Part shown: positions 7,575 to 16,576 of the stretch, piece after piece | Numbering within the stretch: the stretch's first letter is position 1 | How the letters are laid out: every line of letters starts with the position of its first letter | Assembly (NCBI GenBank): GCA_963811635.1 | Contig: CAWESB010000011.1 | Location: forward strand, 124,001-188,000 | DNA length: 64,000 nucleotides | Origin: JAIBJN01 sp963811635 | Lineage (GTDB): Bacteria; Actinomycetota; Thermoleophilia; Gaiellales; Gaiellaceae | Reading direction: 5' to 3' | Program-made: the position numbers and the translations under genes | Notes under the pieces: model-generated | What the model saw: the letters and a program-made list of their open reading frames with translations, nothing else | The model's database searches: none | Told to the model about the DNA's origin: nothing

Positions 7575-9650
7575 GTGAGCCTGACACCCGAGCAGCGCGC
7601 GACGTTCTGGGCGTTGGCCGACGTCCTCATCCCGGCCACGGACGCGATGCCCGCGGCCAGCGAGGCCGGCTCGGCGGAGAAGTGGCTCGACCGGGCGCTG
7701 GCGGCCCGGCCGGACCTCGTGGAGCCACTCGCGGCGGCGCTCGACGCTGCCGCCGGGAAGGACCCGGCCGCCGAGGCGCGGCGGCTGCACGCTGACGATC
7801 CGGACGGCTTTTCCGCACTCGCCCAGATCGCCTCGGGGGGCTACTACATGAACCTCAAGGTCCGGAAGCGCGTCGGCTACCCGGGCCAGGGCAAGCGGCC
7901 GCCCTTCTCGGACGAGGCGGAGTACGACCTCCGCGACGGGCTGCTCGACCCGGTCTACGCACGCGGGCCGATCAACACGACGGAGCCTCCCCCGCCCGAC
8001 CCGGTCGAGCCGCCGGCCGCGCTCCCGTTCTCGATCTCGGCGAACGGCGACGGCTCGAAGGCCGACGTGCTCGTCATCGGAGCCGGGGCGGGCGGGTCGG
8101 TCGCTGCGCGCCACCTGGCCGAGGCCGGCTTCAAGGTCGTCTGCCTCGAGCAGGGCGGCTGGGAGAACGCCTCCGACTTCCCGGGCGACAAGCTCGAGTG
8201 GGAGCTCGTCGCCGACGCGCAGTGGAGCCCGAACCCGAACACGCGGCAGCACCCGTCCGACTACCCGCTCGAGGTGTCGGGCTCGCCGATCACGCCGGTC
8301 ATGTACAACGCGGTCGGCGGGAGCACGATCCACTTCTGCGCCCAGTGGGTGCGGCTGCGCCCGCAGGACTACAAGCTCCGCACGCTGCACGGGATCGCCG
8401 ACGACTGGCCCATCTCCTACGAGGAGATGAAGCCGTACTACGAGCAGATCGACCAGGAGATGCAGATCTCGGGCATGGCCGGCGACCCGAACTACCCGCC
8501 GGGCCCGCCGCCGCTCCTGCCGCCGCTGCCGATCGGGCCGATCGGCCGGCGGGCGGCCGAGGGGATGAACGAGCTCAGCTGGCACTGGTGGCCCGCGGCG
8601 CACGCGATCCGCTCCCAGGCGGTCGACAACCTCGCCGGCTGCGAGCGCACCGGCACCTGCATGTGGGGCTGCCCCAAGGGCGCGAAGAGCTCGACCGACA
8701 CGACCATGTGGCCGCAGGCGCTCGCCCACGGAGCGAAGCTCGTGACCGGCGCCCGTGTGCGCGAGATCACGACGAACGGGGCCGGCCTCGCCACCGGAGC
8801 GATCTACGTCGATCGGGACGGGCAGGAACAGCGCCAGGAGGCCGACGTCGTCGTCGTCGCCGGCAACGGCGTCGGCACAGCGCGCCTCCTCCTCCTCTCG
8901 GGCGGGCCCGGCGGCCTGGCCAACTCGTCGGGGCTCGTGGGCAAGCGGTTGATGCTGCACCCGTACATGAGCGTGCTCGGGATCTACGAGGACGACCTCG
9001 AGGGCTGGCTCGGCCCGTGGGGGACGCAGCTGCTCTCGCTCGAGTTCGCCGATCACGACGAGTCGCGGGGCTTCCCGCTGGGCGCGCAGTGGGATGTGAT
9101 GCCGCTCGGCGGTCCGCTCTTCACGCTGTTCCGCTACGACGAGCTGCCTTTCGACGAGCGCTGGGGTGCGGCCGTGCACGACCTGACGGGATCGACCCTC
9201 GGCCACGCCTTCGACTGGGGCGTAGGGATCGAGGACCTGCCGCACGAATCGAACACGGTCACGATCGACCCCGAGCTGACCGACACCGACGGGATCCCGG
9301 CCCCGAAGATCACCTTCACGATCGACGACGAGATGCGGGCGAACCTCGAGTTCCAGCTGGCCAGGGCGAAGGAGGCCCACGAGGCCGCAGGCGCCACGAA
9401 GACGATCGTGGCCGACTGGTCGCAGTGGGGCTGGCACCTGCTCGGGACGACGCGCATGGGTGACGACCCGGCCACGTCCGTCGTCGACCGCTGGTGCGCG
9501 GCGCACGACGTGCCCAACCTCTACGTGCTCGACGGCGCCGTCTTCCCGACCTCGGGGCCGATGGCGCCGACGTCGACGATCTGCGCCAACTCGCTCCGCT
9601 GCACCGAGCGCCTGATCGAACGCGCCCGGCTGCAGCCCACTCCTGCCTAG
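7575..9650 (+). CDS. GMC-family FAD-dependent oxidoreductase with an N-terminal helical domain
   Basis: A 691-aa protein. Residues 1 to about 150 form a helical domain (LTPEQRATFWALADVLIPAT, GGYYMNLKVRKRVGYPG) resembling gluconate 2-dehydrogenase subunit 3, normally a separate subunit; here it is fused in front. From about residue 167 comes the FAD site DVLVIGAGAGGSVAARHL, then NAVGGSTIHFCAQWVRL, and at the C-terminus WHLLGTTRMGDDP (active-site His region) and DGAVFPTSGPMAPTSTI. A Cys cluster, CERTGTCMWGCPKGAKSS, lies mid-protein as in long-chain alcohol and glucoside oxidases. GMC enzymes oxidise primary or sugar alcohols. The GTG start is two bases after the previous stop. Its TAG shares CTAG with the stop of the convergent gene. 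Confidence 0.85.
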   Translation: MSLTPEQRATFWALADVLIPATDAMPAASEAGSAEKWLDRALAARPDLVEPLAAALDAAAGKDPAAEARRLHADDPDGFSALAQIASGGYYMNLKVRKRVGYPGQGKRPPFSDEAEYDLRDGLLDPVYARGPINTTEPPPPDPVEPPAALPFSISANGDGSKADVLVIGAGAGGSVAARHLAEAGFKVVCLEQGGWENASDFPGDKLEWELVADAQWSPNPNTRQHPSDYPLEVSGSPITPVMYNAVGGSTIHFCAQWVRLRPQDYKLRTLHGIADDWPISYEEMKPYYEQIDQEMQISGMAGDPNYPPGPPPLLPPLPIGPIGRRAAEGMNELSWHWWPAAHAIRSQAVDNLAGCERTGTCMWGCPKGAKSSTDTTMWPQALAHGAKLVTGARVREITTNGAGLATGAIYVDRDGQEQRQEADVVVVAGNGVGTARLLLLSGGPGGLANSSGLVGKRLMLHPYMSVLGIYEDDLEGWLGPWGTQLLSLEFADHDESRGFPLGAQWDVMPLGGPLFTLFRYDELPFDERWGAAVHDLTGSTLGHAFDWGVGIEDLPHESNTVTIDPELTDTDGIPAPKITFTIDDEMRANLEFQLARAKEAHEAAGATKTIVADWSQWGWHLLGTTRMGDDPATSVVDRWCAAHDVPNLYVLDGAVFPTSGPMAPTSTICANSLRCTERLIERARLQPTPA

Positions 9651-10204
9651 GGCTCCTCCGGGCGTAGCCCGATCTCGTTCGTCGTGCCGTCGCTACGGCT
9701 CAGCACGATTCGTTCCTGATCGGCCTCGTGTGTTCGCTCGAGCCGGAGCCCGAACGCGTTCTCGCCCATGACGGCCGCGTGCGTCACGCCGGCGACGACG
9801 AGATCGACGGACTTCACCCGGTCAGCGACGACGCCGCGGAAGACGAGGTCGCCGGTCTCCAGTTGGCTGGTCTGCAGGAGGAGCCCGTCGGGGCCCGGCC
9901 GGCCGGAGCCGCCGCCGCCCAGCGGAAGCACCGCGACGACGAGGCGGTCGTCGCCGAGGGGAGCGGCGTAGATCGTGTCCAGCTCGCCCCCGAGACCCGC
10001 CAGGAGCACGCGTCCCTCGGCCACGCCGATCTCGGCGCCCCAGTCGATGCCGCTCCAGCACACGGCTGCGAGGGGCTCTGCGCTGCGGTCGGAGTCGGTC
10101 CGGGGGCGGCCGAAGACACCGTAGAGCTCCCGGACGGGAACGGGCTCGTCGTCGTTGTCGTACCACCTGAGCCACGAGGTGCCGGGCTCGAGCGCGCGGT
10201 CCAC
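9647..10204 (-). CDS. Conserved-looking hypothetical protein
   Basis: A 185-aa soluble protein from a GTG that overlaps the TAG of the upstream aldehyde dehydrogenase (TAGTG), so it is almost certainly translated from the same mRNA. Visible features are an N-terminal TSWLRWYDNDDEPVPVRELYG, a glycine-rich LPLGGGGSGRPGPDG middle and a C-terminal half built of beta-type stretches (RVKSVDLVVAGVTHAAVMG, ERIVLSRSDGTTNEIGL). There is no signal peptide, Cys motif or membrane helix. I do not recognise the family. The frame keeps the codon pattern of real genes here. It converges on the GMC gene, the two stops sharing the bases CTAG. Confidence 0.6.
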   Translation of the reverse strand: MDRALEPGTSWLRWYDNDDEPVPVRELYGVFGRPRTDSDRSAEPLAAVCWSGIDWGAEIGVAEGRVLLAGLGGELDTIYAAPLGDDRLVVAVLPLGGGGSGRPGPDGLLLQTSQLETGDLVFRGVVADRVKSVDLVVAGVTHAAVMGENAFGLRLERTHEADQERIVLSRSDGTTNEIGLRPEEP

Positions 10205-11640
10205 TAGTCCGCCAGGTCGAACGTGATCTGCTTCGTCTCCGTGAGGGCGTCGATCATCCAGCCGGCCAGCTCGCGGCCCGCGCCCGACTTCTTCGCGCCG
10301 CCGAACGGCGCCAGCTGGTCCCAGTAGTTCGTCGTCTCGTTGATGTGGACGGTGCCGTGTCGCAGCTCCTCGGCCGCCCGCCACGCGTCGTGGAGCGAGC
10401 GGGTGAACACCGAGGCCGTAAGGCCGTACTCGGTCTCATTGGCGATCTCGAGAGCGTCGTCGAGGGTCGAGAAGGTGATGATCGGGGCGACGGGGCCGAA
10501 CGTCTCCTCCTGGGCGATGCGCATGTCGCTCGTGACGCCGTCGACGATCGTGGGCTCGTGGAACTGGCCGTCGTGGCCGCCGCCGAGCACGACCCGGGCG
10601 CCCTTGGCGACCGCGTCGTCGAGGTGCTCGCGCGTCCGCGCCAGCACCTCGGGCGTGCAGAGCGGGCCCATGTCGGTCTCCTCGTCGAGCGGGTCGCCGA
10701 CACGGAGCGCCTTCGTGCGCTGGGCGAGCGCCTCGATGAACGCGTCCTTCACGGACTCGTGCACGAGGATGCGCTCGGCCGCGGTGCAGCACTGGCCCGC
10801 GAGGTAGAAGCAGCCGACGATTGCAGCGTCGGCGGCCTTGTCGATGTTCGCGTCTGCGAGGACGATCTGCGGGCCGTTCCCGCCGAGCTCGAGCACGCGG
10901 TTCTTGAGGGCGGCGTCGCGCGCAACCTGCTCGCCGGTGTGGGACGAGCCGGTGAAGACGACCGCTCCCACGTCGGGGTGGCGCACCAGCTGCGAACCGA
11001 CGTCACCGCGGCCGTGGACGACGTTGAGCGTTCCCGCCGGGAAGCCGGCGTCGTGGATGACCTCGGCGAACATGTTCGCGCAGAGCGGCGCGTGCTCGGA
11101 CGGCTTCCAGACGGCGGTGCATCCGACCGCAAGGCCGTAGACGATCGGGATGCCGGCGATGTCGACCGGGAAGTTCCACGGAGTGACGGCCGCGACAACG
11201 CCGACGGGCTCCTGCGTGACGATGATCCGCTTGTCGTTGGAACGCTCCTGCGTCGACGGGAGCACCTTGCCCGCGTAGCGGAGGACGTCCTCGGACGCGC
11301 GGCGGAAGTGGTCGGCCGTGTACTCGACCATCTCCTCGCGCGACTCGCGGATGGTCTTGCCGACCTCCTGCGTGATCATCCGTGCGATCTCCTCGGAGCG
11401 CTCCATGCAGAGGTCGAAAGCCGTGCGGCAGAGCTCGACGCGCTCGAGCAGGGAGACCCTGCGCCAGGCGGGGAAGGCGTCGACGGCCGCCTGGACCGCC
11501 GCGTCGACCTGGGCCGGTGAGGACGCGGCCACCGTTCCGAGCACCTCGCCCGTCGCCGGGCTCGTGACCTGGATCTCCTCGCCGTCGCCCCGAATCCACT
11601 CGCCGCCGATGTACGCGTCTTGTCGAGTCGCAATCGCCAT
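10204..11640 (-). CDS. NAD(P)-dependent aldehyde dehydrogenase
   Basis: A 478-aa class-typical aldehyde dehydrogenase converting an aldehyde to its acid with NAD(P)+. Landmarks in order: YIGGEWIRGDG at the start, VAAVTPWNFPVDIAGI (substrate/cofactor region), VVFTGSSHTGEQV, the general-base region RVLELGGNGPQIV (Glu), the nucleophile loop GQCCTAAERI, and QEETFGPVAPI. ATG at 11640 is chosen because ggaaggagag lies just upstream; frames upstream of it read like non-coding sequence. Closest in style to succinate-semialdehyde or salicylaldehyde dehydrogenases; the real aldehyde is unknown. It could act on products of the adjacent GMC/LLM oxidases. Divergent from the APC permease. Confidence 0.85.
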   Translation of the reverse strand: MAIATRQDAYIGGEWIRGDGEEIQVTSPATGEVLGTVAASSPAQVDAAVQAAVDAFPAWRRVSLLERVELCRTAFDLCMERSEEIARMITQEVGKTIRESREEMVEYTADHFRRASEDVLRYAGKVLPSTQERSNDKRIIVTQEPVGVVAAVTPWNFPVDIAGIPIVYGLAVGCTAVWKPSEHAPLCANMFAEVIHDAGFPAGTLNVVHGRGDVGSQLVRHPDVGAVVFTGSSHTGEQVARDAALKNRVLELGGNGPQIVLADANIDKAADAAIVGCFYLAGQCCTAAERILVHESVKDAFIEALAQRTKALRVGDPLDEETDMGPLCTPEVLARTREHLDDAVAKGARVVLGGGHDGQFHEPTIVDGVTSDMRIAQEETFGPVAPIITFSTLDDALEIANETEYGLTASVFTRSLHDAWRAAEELRHGTVHINETTNYWDQLAPFGGAKKSGAGRELAGWMIDALTETKQITFDLAD

Positions 11641-11842
11641 GTCTCTCCTTCCCGTGCCGTCGGATGCCAAGTGTCGCATGCGCGTTGGCCTATTGAAGTC
11701 GGATGCGCCGAGTGGTACCTTCGCGCCCTCCCATGACGGCTTTGACGCCGATCTGCGGCCAGTTACGCGTGGCACAAGCAGTCCGACCTGCCGTTTACAG
11801 TCCCGGACCGGCTAGGGCGTCTCTCGATTCAGAGGAGGGTGC
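11641..11842. promoter_or_regulatory. Divergent intergenic region between aldehyde dehydrogenase and permease
   Basis: About 200 bases separate the two start codons, enough for two promoters. The permease has an agaggagggtgc ribosome site, the dehydrogenase ggaaggagag. Candidate -10-like TAGGGC (about 11814) lies ahead of the permease. No convincing operator palindrome seen. Confidence 0.35.
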
Positions 11843-13459
11843 ATGGCTGAAGTTGCTGTAGACGAACGACGTCTCCTCAAGACGATTCGGTGGTGGGACG
11901 GCTTCGTCATCGGTCTCGCCAATCCGGGCTTCCTGCTCATCGGCCTCTGGGGATCGATCCTCGCGCTCGGCGGCACGTGGGCGATCGCCCTCTGGATCAT
12001 CTCCGCCACCATCGGCGCGCTCCAGGCGTACATCTACTGCGAGCCGGCCGCCATGTTCCCGGACAAGCCGGGAGGCCTGTCGGTGTACGCGCGCGAGGGC
12101 TGGCGCAAGCACTTCTCGTTCGCGGGCCCGATCGCGGTCTTCGGCTACTGGTTCGCCTGGTCGAGCGTGCTCGCGATCTACGGCAGCCTGATCGGCTACC
12201 TGCTGATCGCCGAGTTCGGAGGCGACGGGTACTTCGCGACCACGACCTGGGACCCGCCGATCATCTACTCCCCTCTCGGATGGGCGCAGCTGATCGGGGT
12301 CGCGTGCATCGTGCTCTGCTGGATCTTCAACATCCGCGGCATGCGGCCCGCCGTCGGGCTCAGCTACGTCGTCGGCGCGCTGATGATCTTCCCGATCCTC
12401 GTGATCGCGATCGGCGGCTTCGTGACCGGCGAGTTCTCGAACCACCAGATCGACTCGAACTTCCTTGCCGCGAACGTGAACTTCTACGGCGACGACGCGA
12501 CCTTCTTCAACCAGTTCGTGATGATCATGGTCTGGCTCTACATCCTCGGCTGGTCGACGTACGGACCGGAGGCCGGCGCCACGTTCGCGCCGGAGTACAA
12601 GGACACGGCGAACGACACCCGCAAGGCCCTGGCCTCGGTGGGCGCGCTCAACGTCGTCCTTGCGATCATGCTCCCGATCGTCGTCATCGGCACGATCGGC
12701 TACGACGCCCTCTACGCCGACACGACCGGCGTCGTCTGGCTGACCGAAGTCGTCAACTCGATAGCGGGCGAAGGGTTCGGGAAGTTCCTCGTCGTCTGTC
12801 TCTGCGCCGGTCTGCTGCTCTCGATGAACACGGCCACGATGGACGGGTCGCGGGCGCTCTACGCGCTCTCCGAGGAGAAGATGACGATCAGGCAGCTCGG
12901 CGTCCTCAACAGGCACAACGTGCCTGGCCGAGCGATGACGGTCGACATGCTCCTGAACATCTTCCTGCTCCTCTACTTCCAGAACATCTACTTCATCCTC
13001 GCGGCGGGCAATCTCGGGTACATGCTCTCGCACGTGATCGCCCTCTCGGGCATCCTGCTCTTGCGCAGAGACCGCCCGAACTGGCCACGCCCGATCAAGT
13101 TGGCGAAACCGTGGATGTGGATGGCGGGCTTGTTCTGCGCCCTGAATTCGTTCTTCATCATCTTCGGGCTGTACGGGCTGAAGTACACCGGGTACGGATT
13201 CGACTACCTGAGCGACGAGTACGCGGCGTTTCTCGCCGGAACGGGCCCGGTGCCCAGCCCGACGGCGAGGGTCCCGGAGATCATTGCGGTCGGCGTCGGA
13301 GTGCTGCTCGCCGGCGTCCTCGGCTACATCATCGCTCAGAGGCAGTGGGGCAAGCCGGTCCACTGGACCGACCCGAGCGACGAGCAGCCGACGCAGGAGG
13401 CGATCGAAGGAGCGGCCGCCGCCGGTCGAGGCACTGCAACTCCCGCAACGGCTGGCTAG
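11843..13459 (+). CDS. APC-superfamily amino acid/polyamine permease
   Basis: A 538-aa integral membrane protein with about 12 hydrophobic helices starting at residue ~15 (RRLLKTIRWWDGFVIGLANP, then GFLLIGLWGSILALGG, matching the broken first helix of APC permeases). Later helices include NVVLAIMLPIVVIGTIGY, FLVVCLCAGLLLSMNTATM and IIAVGVGVLLAGVLGYIIA. The conserved loop ALYALSEEKMTIRQLGVLN after the eighth helix is typical. It should import an amino acid, amine or polyamine by symport. Followed at 13482 by a strong terminator hairpin, so probably a single-gene transcript. Neighbouring aldehyde dehydrogenase on the other strand may process the imported compound. Confidence 0.85.
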   Translation: MAEVAVDERRLLKTIRWWDGFVIGLANPGFLLIGLWGSILALGGTWAIALWIISATIGALQAYIYCEPAAMFPDKPGGLSVYAREGWRKHFSFAGPIAVFGYWFAWSSVLAIYGSLIGYLLIAEFGGDGYFATTTWDPPIIYSPLGWAQLIGVACIVLCWIFNIRGMRPAVGLSYVVGALMIFPILVIAIGGFVTGEFSNHQIDSNFLAANVNFYGDDATFFNQFVMIMVWLYILGWSTYGPEAGATFAPEYKDTANDTRKALASVGALNVVLAIMLPIVVIGTIGYDALYADTTGVVWLTEVVNSIAGEGFGKFLVVCLCAGLLLSMNTATMDGSRALYALSEEKMTIRQLGVLNRHNVPGRAMTVDMLLNIFLLLYFQNIYFILAAGNLGYMLSHVIALSGILLLRRDRPNWPRPIKLAKPWMWMAGLFCALNSFFIIFGLYGLKYTGYGFDYLSDEYAAFLAGTGPVPSPTARVPEIIAVGVGVLLAGVLGYIIAQRQWGKPVHWTDPSDEQPTQEAIEGAAAAGRGTATPATAG

Positions 13460-13481
13460 AGAAGTCACACCAGGCTCGACA

Positions 13482-13513
13482 CGAGGGGCGGGGCGACCCG
13501 CCCCTCGTCGTTT
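13482..13513 (+). terminator. Rho-independent-type terminator hairpin
   Basis: A perfect 11-bp stem (13482-13492 with 13497-13507) closed by a GCGA tetraloop, followed by tcgttt. It lies 22 bases after the permease stop and before the promoter-like TAGAAT (13520-13525) of the next gene. Confidence 0.75.
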
Positions 13514-13540
13514 CGGGTCTAGAATCGGGAGGAGAGTCGC

Positions 13541-13897
13541 GTGGCCATTCCGATCACCGTTCGGTGTGAGTGCGGCGAGACCCACTCGGCAAAGCTCGGG
13601 GACGTCGTCGAGTGCACGTGCGGGCGCCACTACGACACGTCACAGATCCCCGAGAGCACCTACCCCCAGATCCGGGAACACCAGGCCAAAGCGAGGCTCT
13701 ACGTCCGGGTCGGCGCCGTCTTCGTCATCACCGTCGGCCTGATCGCCTTCTTCCTCTGGGGCATCTACGCCGCGGCAGTCACGGTGCCCATCGCCGCCAT
13801 GCTGTGGTTCTGGTACATCCGCCGCTGGTTCATGCGGAAGTTCGTGCCGTCCCCCGGCGAGCTGCCGACGCTCGAGCTGGAGGCCTCGCAGGAGTGA
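13541..13897 (+). CDS. Small membrane protein with N-terminal zinc-ribbon-like motif
   Basis: 118 aa from a GTG preceded by gggaggag. The first 35 residues carry two Cys pairs, CEC and CTCGRHYD, which look like a minimal zinc ribbon on the cytoplasmic side. Two hydrophobic helices follow (YVRVGAVFVITVGLIAFFLW and IYAAAVTVPIAAMLWFWYI), then a short acidic tail. TAGAAT at 13520-13525 is a likely -10. Its stop overlaps the start of the UspA-like gene (GTGA). Function unknown; a membrane sensor or adaptor paired with the stress protein is one possibility. Confidence 0.7.
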   Translation: MAIPITVRCECGETHSAKLGDVVECTCGRHYDTSQIPESTYPQIREHQAKARLYVRVGAVFVITVGLIAFFLWGIYAAAVTVPIAAMLWFWYIRRWFMRKFVPSPGELPTLELEASQE

Positions 13898-14361
13898 GCC
13901 GTGAGACGCTCGACCGTCCGGCGCCCCCGCGGGCGGCTCCGGTCGCGCAGAGCGTCCGCCCGGTCATGCTGCTCACGCTGAACGTCGAGCTCGAGGAGCC
14001 GGCGATCGAGTTCGCCATCGACTCCGCGGCGCAGACCGGCGCCGAGCTCTACATCTGTGACGCGATCCCGCTCGAGTACCGAAACTACGTCGGCCACGTC
14101 GCGCGCCAGTACGCCGAGCAGCTGAACCGCAAGCACCTGGACGCCGTCGCCAAGCGCGCGCGCGAGCGCGGCGTCACCACCCAGCAGCTCGCCTTCCACA
14201 GCCCCCGGCCCGTGAAGATCGCCCTGGAGGTGGCGCGGGACGAGCAGATCGGCCTGCTCGTGTTCGGCGCGAACCGCAAGGGCCTGGGTCGGCGCTACTT
14301 CCGCAAGGCGGTGAAACGCATCCGCGAAGACGCGCCCTGCCTCGTCTGGGTCGACGAGTAG
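13894..14361 (+). CDS. UspA-like universal stress protein
   Basis: 155 aa, GTG start overlapping the previous stop. The core begins VRPVMLLTLNVELEEPAIEF and ends with KIALEVARDEQIGLLVFGAN followed by RKGLGRRYFRKAVKRI and APCLVWV. This is the Usp nucleotide-binding fold, though the family's G-x2-G-x9-GS ATP loop is changed to a basic GLGRRYFRKAVKR. Loss of that loop suggests it may not bind ATP in the usual way. Probably acts together with the small membrane protein upstream. Confidence 0.65.
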   Translation: MSRETLDRPAPPRAAPVAQSVRPVMLLTLNVELEEPAIEFAIDSAAQTGAELYICDAIPLEYRNYVGHVARQYAEQLNRKHLDAVAKRARERGVTTQQLAFHSPRPVKIALEVARDEQIGLLVFGANRKGLGRRYFRKAVKRIREDAPCLVWVDE

Positions 14362-14453
14362 GCGACGTCCCGCGACGGGTGCGGGTTGCGCCCCCGCCGC
14401 GACCACTGGGAGAATGCCCGCTCCCGGTTCTGCTCCAAAGGAGGCATCGCGAG

Positions 14454-16574
14454 ATGGCGCGCGACCCCAAGCACGACATCCTCTTCGAGCCCATTCAGAT
14501 CGGCCCGAAGACGATGAAGAACCGCTTCTACCAGATCCCGCATTGCAACGGCTTCGGCTCGGAGAAGCCCCTGAGCCAGGCGCACTTCCGCGCGATGAAG
14601 GCCGAGGGCGGCTATGCGGCCGTCTGCACGGAGTACTGCTCGATCCACCCCGAGAGCGACGACACGCACCGCGTGTCCGCGCGCCTGTGGGACGACGACG
14701 ACATCAAGAACCTATCGCTCATGTGCGACATGCTCCACGAGCACGGGGCCCTCGCGGCCGCGGAGCTCTGGTACGGCGGGCCCCACGCGCCGTGCATGGA
14801 GTCGCGCTGCGTCCCGCGCGCGCCCTCGCAGATCCCGAGCGACTTCGAGCACCTCACGTACCCGAAGGAGATGGACAAGGACGACATCCGGACGGTGCAG
14901 GGGTTCTACGTCGAGGCCGCCAAGCGCGCCCGTGAGGCGGGCTTCGACATCGTCTATGTCTACGGCTCCCACTCCTACCTGCCGCAGCAGTTCCTGACCC
15001 CGTACTACAACCGGCGCACGGACGAGTACGGCGGCTCCTTCGAGAACCGCGCGCGCTTCTGGCGCGAGACGATCGAGCAGGTCAAGGACGCTGTCGGCGC
15101 CGACTGCGCGATCGCCGTCCGCATGTCCACCGACATGTTCATGGGAGAGGCGGGCACGCAGCTCGAGCGCGACTGCCTGCCCTTCGTCGAGCTCGTGGAC
15201 GAGATCGTGGACGTCTGGGACATCAACGTCTCCGGCATCGCCGAGTGGGGCGAGGACGCAACGCCGTCGCGCTTCTACGAGTCGGGCCGCATGCTGCCCT
15301 GGCAGAAGGCCGTGAAGGGCGTGGCGAAGAAGCCGGTGCTCGGCGTCGGCCGCTTCACGAACCCCGACTTCATGGTCGAGGCGATCGAGTCGGGCTCCCT
15401 CGACATCATCGCCACCTGCCGCCCGTCCATCTCCGACCCGTGGCTCCCGCGCAAGATCGACGAGGGCCGCCTGGACGACATCCGCGAGTGCATCGGCTGC
15501 AACATCTGCATCTCCCGCTGGGAGATCGGCGGCCCGCCGCTCATCTGCACCCAGAACGCCACCGCCGGCGAGGAGTACCGGCGCGGCTGGCATCCGGAGC
15601 GCTTCGACGAGGCCAAGAACGCCGACAACGACGTGCTCGTCGTCGGCGCCGGCCCGGCCGGGATGGAGTGCGCGATGGTGCTCGGCAAGCGCGGAATGCG
15701 CCGCGTCCACCTGGTCGAAGCGGGCGAAGACATGGGCGGCGGGATGCGCTGGATCCCGCAGCTGCCCGGCCTGGGCGAGTGGGCGCGCGTCGTCAACTAC
15801 CGCAAGATCCAGATCGACAAGCTCAAGAACGTCGAGTTCATCCCGAACACGAAGCTCGACGCAAACGGCGTCAAGCAATACGGCGCCGAGATCGTCGTCA
15901 TCGCGACCGGGGCCTACTGGGCCACGGACGGGCTCAACGGGTGCACCCACGACACGGTTCCGGGCGCCGATGCGAGCCTGGCCTGGCAGCTGACGCCGGA
16001 GCAGATCATGTTCGAGGGCAAGGAGGTGCCGGGCGAGACCGTCACCATCCTCGACAACGACGGCTACTACATGGGCGTCTCCCTCGCCGAGAAGCTCGCC
16101 CGCGACGGGAAGAAGGTGCGGCTGATGACCCACCTCGGGCACATCGCGCCGTACATGCACTTCACCCTCGAGGCGCCGAACCAGCACCGCATCCTGCACA
16201 AGCTGGGCGTCGAGATCGTCACGTACCACATGCCGACCAAGTTCGAGGAGGGCCGGGTGCTCGCGAGCCACGTCTACGACGACGAGGGGCACGAGCACGA
16301 GTTCGCCGCGGACGCGGTCGTGCTCGTCACACAGCGGCGCTCGAACGAGGCGCTCTACCGCGAGCTGAAGGACTCGGTAGGCATCGACGCCCTCCAGGCC
16401 GAGGGCATCACCGGCTTCTACCGCATCGGCGACTGTGAGGCGCCGCGGCTGACCGCCGACGCTGTCTTCTCGGGCCACCGGCTGGCACGCGAGATCGACA
16501 CGGACGATCCCGAGACGCCGCTCCCGTTCAAGCGTGAGCGACGCGTCGTCGAGCGCGAAGCGGTCCCGGCGTAG
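14454..16574 (+). CDS. tmd: Trimethylamine dehydrogenase-type FMN/FAD/4Fe-4S oxidoreductase
   Basis: A 706-aa iron-sulfur flavoprotein that oxidatively demethylates a tertiary amine, releasing formaldehyde and passing electrons to ETF. Residues 1-340 are the Old-Yellow-type FMN barrel, 346-365 the 4Fe-4S site CIGCNICISRW plus C365, and ~395 on an ADP/FAD-like domain (VLVVGAGPAGMECAMVL). Known functional residues of Methylophilus trimethylamine dehydrogenase are all kept (window numbers one higher because of Met): C31 for covalent 6-S-cysteinyl-FMN; the aromatic bowl Y61, W265, W356; catalytic Y170, H173, D268; and S75. Y61 and S75 are the trimethylamine-type choice; dimethylamine dehydrogenase has changes there. 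The related DgcA dimethylglycine demethylase is the main alternative. ATG follows caaaggaggc. First gene of a five-gene operon with ETF. Confidence 0.85.
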   Translation: MARDPKHDILFEPIQIGPKTMKNRFYQIPHCNGFGSEKPLSQAHFRAMKAEGGYAAVCTEYCSIHPESDDTHRVSARLWDDDDIKNLSLMCDMLHEHGALAAAELWYGGPHAPCMESRCVPRAPSQIPSDFEHLTYPKEMDKDDIRTVQGFYVEAAKRAREAGFDIVYVYGSHSYLPQQFLTPYYNRRTDEYGGSFENRARFWRETIEQVKDAVGADCAIAVRMSTDMFMGEAGTQLERDCLPFVELVDEIVDVWDINVSGIAEWGEDATPSRFYESGRMLPWQKAVKGVAKKPVLGVGRFTNPDFMVEAIESGSLDIIATCRPSISDPWLPRKIDEGRLDDIRECIGCNICISRWEIGGPPLICTQNATAGEEYRRGWHPERFDEAKNADNDVLVVGAGPAGMECAMVLGKRGMRRVHLVEAGEDMGGGMRWIPQLPGLGEWARVVNYRKIQIDKLKNVEFIPNTKLDANGVKQYGAEIVVIATGAYWATDGLNGCTHDTVPGADASLAWQLTPEQIMFEGKEVPGETVTILDNDGYYMGVSLAEKLARDGKKVRLMTHLGHIAPYMHFTLEAPNQHRILHKLGVEIVTYHMPTKFEEGRVLASHVYDDEGHEHEFAADAVVLVTQRRSNEALYRELKDSVGIDALQAEGITGFYRIGDCEAPRLTADAVFSGHRLAREIDTDDPETPLPFKRERRVVEREAVPA

Positions 16575-16576
16575 AA

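Noticed and set aside
11795..13630. 611-codon minus-strand frame across the APC permease
   Set aside because: The plus-strand permease has clear helices and ribosome site; the minus product is charged low-complexity sequence.
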